A stretch of 6,351 nucleotides of DNA from the NCBI GenBank assembly GCA_002335345.1, contig DDCS01000111.1, positions 1 to 6,351 of the forward strand, read 5' to 3'. Position 1 is the stretch's first letter. The number at the start of each line of letters is the position of its first letter. A program made the position numbers and the translations under genes. Of the stretch, positions 1 to 4,792 are shown piece by piece. Source of the DNA: Flavobacteriaceae bacterium UBA2000 (GTDB taxonomy: Bacteria > Bacteroidota > Bacteroidia > Flavobacteriales > Flavobacteriaceae). The notes under the pieces are model-generated. The model did no database searches and had not been told where the DNA came from. It saw only the letters and a program-made list of their open reading frames with translations.

Positions 1-532
1 CGATTAGCCCACCGATGAAGAAACCAATTACGGCAATAAGTGACCCAATTTGTAATTGACTAAGGCCGGTGATGGCATGACCTGAGGTACATCCTCCAGC
101 ATAGCGCGTACCAAAGCCCACTAAAAAGCCACCGATGGCAAGTAAGAAAATCGAAAGGCCGAGTTGGGCGTTATTGTTTAAATCAAAAATTTCACGGGGA
201 ACATAGCCCTGGTTTTCAGTACTGATTCCAATAGAATTTAGTTTGTCTACAGTTGCACTTGCCAGTGATATTGAATCGTCTGGAGTCATAAAATTACTGG
301 CAATATAACCCCCGATCAATACACCGAAAATAAAGACCAAGTTCCATGTTTGGGCCTTCCAGTTAAAATCAAAAAAGCCACTTATTTTACCAGCCCCACA
401 AGCGGAACAAATGGTTCTCAGGTTTGAAGAAACACCAAATGTTTTCCCGCCAATAATCAGCGCAAACATGATTAATGAAATTAATGGGCCAGCGACGTAC
501 CATGGCCACGGCTCGTATAAAAAGTTGTTCAT
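1..532 (-). CDS. YeeE/YedE (TsuA-like) family sulfur-compound transporter, 3' end cut off by the window
   Basis: Integral membrane protein of the YeeE/YedE family, whose studied members (TsuA, PmpA/PmpB) move thiosulfate or related sulfur species across the inner membrane. The 177 visible residues begin at the ATG at 532-530; an in-frame stop at 547-545 excludes any longer start. Hydrophobic segments lie near residues 13-29, 63-81, 124-141 and 162-177. A CSAC motif at 42-45 follows the first helix. The family signature GFGTRYAGGCTSGHAITG lies at 139-156 with Cys148, the kind of membrane-embedded cysteine that relays the substrate in TsuA. The N-terminal position of the signature suggests either the short split form or the first half of a full-length protein; the missing C-terminus would decide. 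The gene lies 68 nt downstream of the AlkD-like gene in the same direction. The family is sure; the exact substrate is unknown. Confidence 0.9.
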   Translation of the reverse strand, partial: MNNFLYEPWPWYVAGPLISLIMFALIIGGKTFGVSSNLRTICSACGAGKISGFFDFNWKAQTWNLVFIFGVLIGGYIASNFMTPDDSISLASATVDKLNSIGISTENQGYVPREIFDLNNNAQLGLSIFLLAIGGFLVGFGTRYAGGCTSGHAITGLSQLQIGSLIAVIGFFIGGLI

Positions 533-600
533 GACAATTGATTTCTAATATGCAATTTGCCAAAAGTAAAAAAATACACCGGGGAATCGAGTAACAATTG

Positions 601-1338
601 TTACACGAACTTCAGATTATTTTTCGTCTCTTGAAGTAATTTAAGACGTTCGTCTTTTTCGAAGCGCTCAATGGCATAGCGAATTGTTGTGCGGGGAAGT
701 TTCGTCCCCCATTGATTTAAAAAATCCCTAAGCATTTGGACATTTTTTTTACCCACCTCGCGGAGCATCCACCCACAAGCTTTATGCATGAGCGGCTCAG
801 AATCATTGCCCAGTGCGATGCATAAAGAAAAGATTTCTTCAAATCTATTTTTTCTTATAAAGTATAAGCAGGCCACGACCGCAATTCGTCTTGTCCAAAG
901 ATGAGGGCTTTGAGCCCAAGTAAATAAGATTTCTGCGTCGTGATCAAAACAATATGCCCCCGCGATATGATGGGCACTGATGTCTACCAAGTCCCAATTA
1001 TTGATTTGCTGAAACTTTGAACAATAAAATTGAAAAACATTGACTTTTTCTGATTCACTTTTGGCCTTTTTAAATTGATGGACAAGAATTAAAAGCCCAA
1101 CCAACCTAACCTCATGGACCAGGTGATCTATGAGAATTTCTATTTCACTTAGTGAAAGTACGGTATATTTTTTGGCAATATTTCGGGCTTCGGGATTTCT
1201 GATACCCCAAAACACATCGGATGCGCCATATTCTCCGGGCCCAGTTTTAAAGAATCGTTTTACTTTGACTGCATAATCCGCAGAGGCCACGGCTTTAACA
1301 TTGAGGATAACTTCTTCCGCTGAAATATGCTGGCACAT
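601..1338 (-). CDS. DNA alkylation repair protein, AlkD-like HEAT-repeat glycosylase
   Basis: A 245-residue all-helical protein of the AlkD family, close to the 237 residues of Bacillus cereus AlkD. AlkD excises N3- and N7-alkylated purines from DNA without flipping the base. The pattern of AlkD active-site residues is kept: Trp115 and Asp119 in NNWDLVD (like W109/D113), Arg151 in WTRRIAVV (like R148) and Trp190 in ACGWMLREVGKK (like W187), with the same spacings. The C-terminal LPRTTIRYAIERF motif (214-226) is also typical. The match is from memory of the family, not an alignment. The start at 1338 gives the expected N-terminus. The gene follows the broken VOC gene by 49 nt and precedes the YeeE/YedE gene by 68 nt, all leftward, so cotranscription is possible. 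Catalytic activity is probable, because many Bacteroidota relatives are annotated only as DNA alkylation repair proteins. Confidence 0.88.
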   Translation of the reverse strand: MCQHISAEEVILNVKAVASADYAVKVKRFFKTGPGEYGASDVFWGIRNPEARNIAKKYTVLSLSEIEILIDHLVHEVRLVGLLILVHQFKKAKSESEKVNVFQFYCSKFQQINNWDLVDISAHHIAGAYCFDHDAEILFTWAQSPHLWTRRIAVVACLYFIRKNRFEEIFSLCIALGNDSEPLMHKACGWMLREVGKKNVQMLRDFLNQWGTKLPRTTIRYAIERFEKDERLKLLQETKNNLKFV

Positions 1339-1387
1339 AAAAAATTTAATTGAGGATTAATTCAGTTTTTTTCTTTCTACGGATGCT

Positions 1388-1624
1388 TCAATAATTTCTA
1401 TGAATCAAATCCCATAAATTGCCATAAAGATCCTGGAAAACTAAAACTTTTACGTAGGATTCTATTCTTGGATCATCGCCATCGGGACCGATAACCACCC
1501 ATCGTTTACTTTTTGAAAGCTCGGTATCCACAATTAGTTTAAAACCGAGTACTCTGGTTTAGTATTCTATGGCTTCGTCATAATCTCTGACGAGCAAGGA
1601 GATCTGACCAATATGATTGTTCAT
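1388..1624 (-). pseudogene. VOC family (glyoxalase/bleomycin resistance/dioxygenase) protein, broken by a nonsense codon and an internal deletion
   Basis: Read from the ATG at 1624, the frame gives a recognisable VOC N-terminus, MNNHIGQISLLVRDYDEAIE, then a TAA at codon 22 (1561-1559), then the same frame continues with TRVLGFKLIVDTELSKSKRW and ends with FQDLYGNLWDLI before TGA at 1390-1388. Family members normally have Tyr or Phe where this stop lies, in EFYT. The reading frame is only 78 residues, whereas relatives have about 120-130. The segment between VVIGPDGD and PRIESYVKV lacks roughly 45 residues that usually carry the central strands and a metal ligand. Two independent in-frame lesions argue for a decayed gene. 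It sits 15 nt after the RMD1 gene and 49 nt before the AlkD-like gene, so it is probably still transcribed. The original substrate cannot be told. Confidence 0.85.
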
Positions 1625-1639
1625 GTTTAAAAAATTTAT

Positions 1640-2437
1640 CTAAAAGCTGGCTTGTAATAGTCGAACGACATAAAGATCAATGATCTCGATTAGGATCAAG
1701 GCAATGATGATGATCTCTAGTCGACTGCTTTTGTTATGGTCTAAAATATCTTTGAATAGATCTAGCTCTTCTTTGATTATCGAATTTCGCTCATAAATAT
1801 ATTGATACCGGTCTTTTAAGTCAAAGGTTTGTTTGAGTTCGATGTTTAATCGATTCAAAGCCTCATTTTCCCAAGTAATGTCAGGGGCGTTAAAGATGTA
1901 AAGGTTTTCAAAAATTTGATTCTTTACATTCAACACCCGGCCGATGAACATTTTGAGTTTTTTTCGAGACAATCGCAGTGAACCGCTTTGCTCGAGTTGT
2001 TTTACGTATTGCCGGGTTTCATCCAGGAGGTCATCGGTAATTTCGAGATACTTGTCCAAAGCCACAGATTGTGAGGTGTTCAACATGACGAGTCGGATGA
2101 ATTCTGGGCTCAAATCATTCAATATAACCGAGTTGAAATCAACTTTTTGAGCCTGCTCGGAGACGGTGATTTTGATGGTCTCATTCAGTTCGTGATTGCC
2201 CCACATCGGTGCATTAGGGTCGATAATTCGTATAATTTCATTGATTTCACTTGGAGTGAAATTGAAAAAAGACAACACCCCGTACTGAAAAAGATAGGCA
2301 TATTTGTTCTCTTGCGTTCTGATAAAAATTTCGTCAGAGTCGGAAAACAAAATGTCATAGGACTGGAAAAGCGCCTTACATCTTCTAATGTTTAAGCTGA
2401 TAGAGATTTGAATGGCGACGACTGAATATTGGGTCAT
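1640..2437 (-). CDS. RMD1/DUF155 family protein with a C-terminal membrane helix
   Basis: A 265-residue protein of the RMD1/DUF155 family (yeast Rmd1, Mrx10 and human RMND1 are eukaryotic members; RMND1 supports mitochondrial translation). The molecular function of bacterial members is unknown. Features match the family: an N-terminal alpha/beta region with the YLFQYGVLSFFNF strand pair at 48-60, a helical middle with the LSRKKLKMFIGRVLNVKNQI stretch at 156-175, the WENEALNRLNIELKQTFDLKDR segment at 189-210, and a charged helix leading to SSRLE at 237-241. One hydrophobic helix at about 241-258 near the end would anchor it in the inner membrane. The start at 2437 lies 9 nt after the cupin stop, which suggests translational coupling, and the stop is 15 nt before the broken VOC gene. 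No catalytic residues can be assigned. Family assignment is confident. Confidence 0.85.
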   Translation of the reverse strand: MTQYSVVAIQISISLNIRRCKALFQSYDILFSDSDEIFIRTQENKYAYLFQYGVLSFFNFTPSEINEIIRIIDPNAPMWGNHELNETIKITVSEQAQKVDFNSVILNDLSPEFIRLVMLNTSQSVALDKYLEITDDLLDETRQYVKQLEQSGSLRLSRKKLKMFIGRVLNVKNQIFENLYIFNAPDITWENEALNRLNIELKQTFDLKDRYQYIYERNSIIKEELDLFKDILDHNKSSRLEIIIIALILIEIIDLYVVRLLQASF

Positions 2438-2446
2438 AATACGAGA

Positions 2447-2920
2447 TTATATTTTTAATTCAAGGGCCACTTGATCATAATATTCTTGCGTCACAACCTC
2501 CGTCCATGTGGTAGGCTTGGTTCCCCCATAAAGGGCTAAATAAGTTACATCTTTCTCTTTGGAAGAGGCATGCCAATGCTCTATTTCCTTTTCACACCGA
2601 ATGACATCTCCTGTTTTCATGCGCACAGGTGCTTTCCCTTTTTCTTGATAATAGCCTTCGCCGTCAACAACAATAAGTACTTGAACGGAAGAGTGATGGT
2701 GCCAATCTAGGGTTGAATTTGCTTTGAAAGTAGCCTTAGTGATATTATAGGTAAGGGTGCTGTCGCTCCTCATTAAAGGATTGAGCCATGCCTCACCTAT
2801 ATAATGGGTGTTTGGGGCTTTAAACCCCTCTTCCAAATAAGATTTTAAATCATAATTCTGCGCACATACAGAGGCCGAAAAAGCGGAAAATACCAGGACA
2901 ATTAACGTTTTCTTCATCAT
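2447..2920 (-). CDS. Exported single-domain cupin protein with a His/His/Gln/His metal site
   Basis: Small secreted or periplasmic cupin. I choose the ATG at 2920 (or the adjacent one at 2917) because MKKTLIVLVFSAFSASVCAQ is then a clean Sec signal peptide, with likely cleavage after CAQ or between Ala and Gln. An in-frame ATG at 2953 would add 11 residues in front and spoil this. In the 157-residue form the cupin core carries WHHHSSVQVLIVVDGEGYY, giving ligands His74, His76 and Gln80, and EHWHASS, giving His115. Gln replaces the usual Glu of cupin motif 1. As far as I recall, the manganese hydroxynitrile-lyase cupin of Granulicella (GtHNL) has the same 3-His/1-Gln set. Related cupins are often annotated next to carboxymuconolactone decarboxylases. 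The residues after the core (GGTKPTTWTEVVTQEYY) are typical of this subgroup. The substrate is unknown. It is the first gene of the leftward run. Confidence 0.85.
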   Translation of the reverse strand: MMKKTLIVLVFSAFSASVCAQNYDLKSYLEEGFKAPNTHYIGEAWLNPLMRSDSTLTYNITKATFKANSTLDWHHHSSVQVLIVVDGEGYYQEKGKAPVRMKTGDVIRCEKEIEHWHASSKEKDVTYLALYGGTKPTTWTEVVTQEYYDQVALELKI

Positions 2921-3147
2921 AAAGCTTAGTTTAAAAGATTTTGTTTGAGCCAATCATGAACTGATTCTGGGATATAAATGGATTTCATACACGCCGACGA
3001 GCGTTGCTGAAAGATACGTGTTCTCATTTTAAGAAGAAAATACTAAAAACCTCAATCAAATGGACTTGTGCAATTATATTTCAGAATATTTCTGTGTTGC
3101 CACTCATTTGAATTGACATAAGTTGTAACTTTAATCAAAATCATCTT
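2921..3147. other. Divergent intergenic region between the cupin and DoxX-like genes
   Basis: This AT-rich gap separates two divergent transcription units and should hold promoters for both. It contains a CAGAA-TAT-TTCTG inverted repeat at 3082-3094 that could bind a regulator, and a candidate promoter for the rightward genes at 3107-3133. I found no convincing promoter for the cupin gene. A 33-codon leftward frame (3027-2926) ends 5 nt before the cupin ATG. I do not recognise it and treat it as chance or at most a leader peptide. Confidence 0.4.
3107..3133 (+). promoter_or_regulatory. Candidate promoter of the DoxX-like pair
   Basis: TTTG at 3107-3110 and TAACTTTA at 3126-3133 resemble the Bacteroidota -33 (TTTG) and -7 (TAnnTTTG) elements, with one mismatch in the latter. 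The 15-nt spacer is shorter than the usual 17-23. A perfect TTGACA also lies at 3113-3118, but no good -10 hexamer follows it before the ATG at 3148. Position and composition support a promoter here; the exact elements are uncertain. Confidence 0.25.
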
Positions 3148-3492
3148 ATGGAACAGATTTCTCTAATTTTTCAGATTGCTTTGGCCATTTCGGTATACTA
3201 TGTATGGATCTTTAGATACCATAATGTGCTGAGCGAATTTAGTCAGTTTGGTTATTCGGACGTGTTCAGAAATTTTGTGGGCGCCGCGAAAATATCACTG
3301 TCGGCACTCCTCATTATGGGGGTTTGTTATGACGGCGTAACCCTTTTTGCTGCACTGGGAATGGCAATTTTTATGTTGGGCGCTCAACTGACTCATCTTA
3401 GGGTCAAAAATCCGTTCAAACAGCGCTTGCCCTCTTTAATTCTTCTTTTGATATCCTTGTTTATTGCGGCATTTCATTATGGGCTCCTTTAG
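3148..3492 (+). CDS. DoxX-like four-helix membrane protein (first of a tandem pair)
   Basis: A 114-residue hydrophobic protein with four predicted membrane helices, at about residues 4-21, 43-61, 63-82 and 94-112. It has the layout of short DoxX/DoxX-like proteins: a first helix, then an EFSQFGYSDVFRNFVGAAKI segment (30-49) where the EF..xG and the R..VGA lead-in to helix 2 are the family hallmark, and a short basic loop (HLRVKNPFKQR) before helix 4. DoxX takes its name from the archaeal thiosulfate:quinone oxidoreductase subunit, but most short bacterial members have no known activity, and none should be assumed here. The TAG is followed after only 3 nt by the ATG of a similar gene, so the two are translated together. 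It starts the rightward run that leads into the arsenic-type genes. Confidence 0.75.
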   Translation: MEQISLIFQIALAISVYYVWIFRYHNVLSEFSQFGYSDVFRNFVGAAKISLSALLIMGVCYDGVTLFAALGMAIFMLGAQLTHLRVKNPFKQRLPSLILLLISLFIAAFHYGLL

Positions 3493-3495
3493 TTT

Positions 3496-3837
3496 ATGGG
3501 CGCTATAGATGTAATCAGCATTTTTACCGGATTATCTTTTATCGTTTACGGCATCAATTCTTTTATCGCAAATCGCATGATTAGCGAATTTGAACGATGG
3601 GGATTGGCCGATAAACGTCAATTGATTGGTGCGGCACAATTTATCGCGGGAATTGGTGTGCTCGTCGGATTAAAAAGTGATTTAATGCTGATCTTAAGCG
3701 CGCTTTTTATCATGATCATGATGCTTGTTGCGATTATGGTAAGGATAAAAATTAAAGATAATATTTCTGATATTTTACCAGCCATTGCCTATATACTTTT
3801 GTCGATGGTAATTCTGTACAATAGAATTTGCCTTTAG
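3496..3837 (+). CDS. DoxX-like four-helix membrane protein (second of a tandem pair)
   Basis: A 113-residue protein with four hydrophobic segments at about 5-24, 43-58, 61-82 and 91-108. It aligns by eye with its upstream neighbour: EFERWGLADKRQLIGAAQFI (31-50) matches EFSQFGYSDVFRNFVGAAKI, both have an acidic residue opening helix 3, a positively charged loop before helix 4 (MVRIKIKDN), and the same overall length. Overall identity is low, so the two are old paralogues and not a recent duplication. With a 3-nt gap from the first stop, the pair may form a heterodimer. The gap of 82 nt to arsR contains a promoter and operator, so the ars genes can be transcribed separately. Molecular function is unknown. 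The family call rests on topology and the EF..xG/R..IGA motif. Confidence 0.7.
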   Translation: MGAIDVISIFTGLSFIVYGINSFIANRMISEFERWGLADKRQLIGAAQFIAGIGVLVGLKSDLMLILSALFIMIMMLVAIMVRIKIKDNISDILPAIAYILLSMVILYNRICL

Positions 3838-3858
3838 TCTTTTTACAGGAATTATTTT

Positions 3859-3887
3859 TTGACGTCAGCAATATTATTGGGTTTAAT
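3859..3887 (+). promoter_or_regulatory. Candidate promoter of the arsR operon
   Basis: TTGACG (3859-3864) and TTTAAT (3882-3887) are separated by 17 nt, each one base from the general -35/-10 consensus. The TTTG at 3858-3861 overlaps the -35 and would also fit a Bacteroidota -33 element. Transcription would start near 3894, about 25 nt before the arsR ATG at 3920. The inverted repeats listed separately fall in the spacer and over the presumed start site, as expected of a repressed promoter. Confidence 0.45.
3869..3879. promoter_or_regulatory. Inverted repeat in the arsR promoter spacer (upstream operator candidate)
   Basis: CAATA-T-TATTG is a perfect 5-1-5 inverted repeat between the proposed -35 and -10 boxes. 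Its left part, GCAATATTA (3868-3876), recurs exactly at 3900-3908 in the second inverted repeat, 32 nt downstream. The shared word at two places in one promoter suggests a common DNA-binding protein, most likely the adjacent ArsR. AT-rich composition makes chance matches easier, so this is tentative. Confidence 0.4.
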
Positions 3888-3892
3888 TATCG

Positions 3893-3908
3893 TAATATTG
3901 CAATATTA
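3893..3908. promoter_or_regulatory. 16-bp perfect palindrome over the presumed arsR start site (operator candidate)
   Basis: TAATATTGCAATATTA is a perfect palindrome 11 nt upstream of the arsR ATG and immediately after the proposed -10 box. Winged-helix ArsR/SmtB dimers bind imperfect palindromes in their own promoters, so this is the best autoregulatory operator candidate in the window. The size and position fit; the base sequence does not match a specific published ArsR operator that I can recall. Confidence 0.55.
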
Positions 3909-3919
3909 TAATTTGATCT

Positions 3920-4255
3920 ATGGGCGTTACTAAAGCAGACTTATTTACACAGGCACAAAACGACATTGCTTTGTCAGCCAAAGCCTTTGCGCACCCGGCG
4001 CGTATCGCCATTATTCAATACCTGCTGCGCAGCGACACCTGTATTAATGGAGATTTGGTTCAGGAGTTAGGCTTAGCCCAGGCCACCATCAGTCAACATC
4101 TGAGGGAATTAAAAGAAATTGGCATCATTCAAGGGACGATTGAAGGCTCCCGAGTGAATTACTGCATCAATCAAAATAAGTGGGCCGTGGTCAAAGCCCA
4201 GTTTGACGACATGTTTAATCAGCTCAGTCCTCCCGCGCCTGGCGACTGTTGTTAA
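3920..4255 (+). CDS. arsR: ArsR/SmtB-family transcriptional repressor with a Cys-Cys tail
   Basis: A 111-residue winged-helix repressor. Characteristic parts are AFAHPARIAIIQYLL (22-36), the recognition helix in LGLAQATISQHLRELKEIGI (50-69) and the wing IIQGTIEGSRVNYCI (69-83). Such proteins sit on their own promoter and let go when As(III), Sb(III) or another thiophilic ion binds cysteines. The E. coli ArsR Cys-Val-Cys sensor appears here as Cys41-Ile-Asn43, so only one of its two main thiolates is in place. Other candidates are Cys82 in the wing and the vicinal Cys110-Cys111 at the extreme C-terminus (PGDCC). It precedes the DUF6428 gene by 45 nt and an arsenate-reductase-like gene beyond it, which is the basis for the arsR symbol. 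The ligand is inferred from context, not proven. Two inverted repeats upstream suggest autoregulation. Confidence 0.88.
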   Translation: MGVTKADLFTQAQNDIALSAKAFAHPARIAIIQYLLRSDTCINGDLVQELGLAQATISQHLRELKEIGIIQGTIEGSRVNYCINQNKWAVVKAQFDDMFNQLSPPAPGDCC

Positions 4256-4300
4256 GCGGAAAACGAATCAACACAATAAAAAACGATAAATAAAAAAACG

Positions 4301-4771
4301 ATGAATTTATCAGAAATCAAATCAGCATTGTCTCAGGTCGATGAGGTAATATTTACCCAACCTGACGGAAAACGAGTGCCAGCCCATTTTCATGTTACCG
4401 AAGTAGGCACTGTCGAAAAACATTTTATTGATTGCGGGGGAACAGAACGAAAAGAATCCGTAGTGAATTTTCAATTGTTCACCGCCACAGATTACGACCA
4501 CCGTTTAAGCGCACAGAAACTGCGTTCGATCATCGAATTATCTGAGCAGAAATTGGGCATGAAAAACCTCCCAATCGAAGTCGAGTATCAAGGAGATACC
4601 ATTGGAAAGTACGGATTGGAATTTGACAACGGGGTGTTCATTTTGACAAGTACCCAAACAGATTGTTTGGCAAAAGATAAGTGCGGCATTCCGGAGCAAA
4701 AGCCCCGAGTAAGTCTGTCTGCACTTCAGGTTAAGGAAAACGCCTGTACTCCTGGTTCAGGGTGTTGTTAA
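4301..4771 (+). CDS. DUF6428 family protein, small Cys-rich partner of arsR
   Basis: A 156-residue soluble protein that I recognise as the DUF6428 family, found in Bacteroidota arsR neighbourhoods. No biochemical function is established that I know of. The N-terminal part has a dense His/Cys/acid patch: VPAHFHVTEVG (26-36) followed by KHFIDCGGTERKE (40-52), with His29, His31, Glu34, His41, Asp44 and Cys45 as possible metal ligands. The core VNFQLFTATDYDHRL (55-69) and IEVEYQGDTIGKYGLEF (92-108) look like an alpha/beta fold. The C-terminal third carries Cys122, Cys128 and a tail CTPGSGCC with Cys149, Cys155 and Cys156. The tail resembles that of the upstream ArsR. It has no signal peptide or membrane helix, so it should be cytoplasmic. 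The gene is 45 nt after arsR and 21 nt before the reductase-like gene. A metalloid-binding or delivery role is a guess from cysteines and context. Confidence 0.8.
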   Translation: MNLSEIKSALSQVDEVIFTQPDGKRVPAHFHVTEVGTVEKHFIDCGGTERKESVVNFQLFTATDYDHRLSAQKLRSIIELSEQKLGMKNLPIEVEYQGDTIGKYGLEFDNGVFILTSTQTDCLAKDKCGIPEQKPRVSLSALQVKENACTPGSGCC

Positions 4772-4775
4772 TTTC

Positions 4776-4789
4776 TTTAGAATTCTAAA
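4776..4789. repeat. 14-bp perfect palindrome between the DUF6428 and arsC-like genes
   Basis: TTTAGAATTCTAAA fills most of the 21-nt gap and ends 3 nt before the ATG at 4793. It could form a small hairpin near the start codon or bind a protein, or it may be a chance product of AT-rich spacer sequence. It is too short and too weak to be a terminator. Confidence 0.35.
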
Positions 4790-4792
4790 ATC

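Noticed and set aside
1559..1561. Read-through or recoding of the TAA in the VOC gene
   Set aside because: No recoding context is visible and the same gene also lacks its central region, so decay explains both.
1944..2395. Two plus-strand open frames (1944-2150 and 2147-2395) that overlap by four bases like coupled genes
   Set aside because: Both are antisense to the confidently assigned RMD1/DUF155 gene and show no recognisable protein features.
2921..2953. Longer cupin start at 2953
   Set aside because: It adds 11 polar residues before a textbook Sec signal peptide that begins at 2920 or 2917.
2926..3027. 33-codon leftward frame ending 5 nt before the cupin ATG, with a late segment YIPESVHDWLKQNL
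   Set aside because: Too short to judge and unrecognised; it could be a leader peptide, but nothing such as a regulatory codon run or hairpin supports that.
3860..3867. TGACGTCA, an eight-base palindrome, as a regulator site
   Set aside because: It overlaps the proposed -35 box and is not repeated; the CAATATTA-based repeats are better operator candidates.
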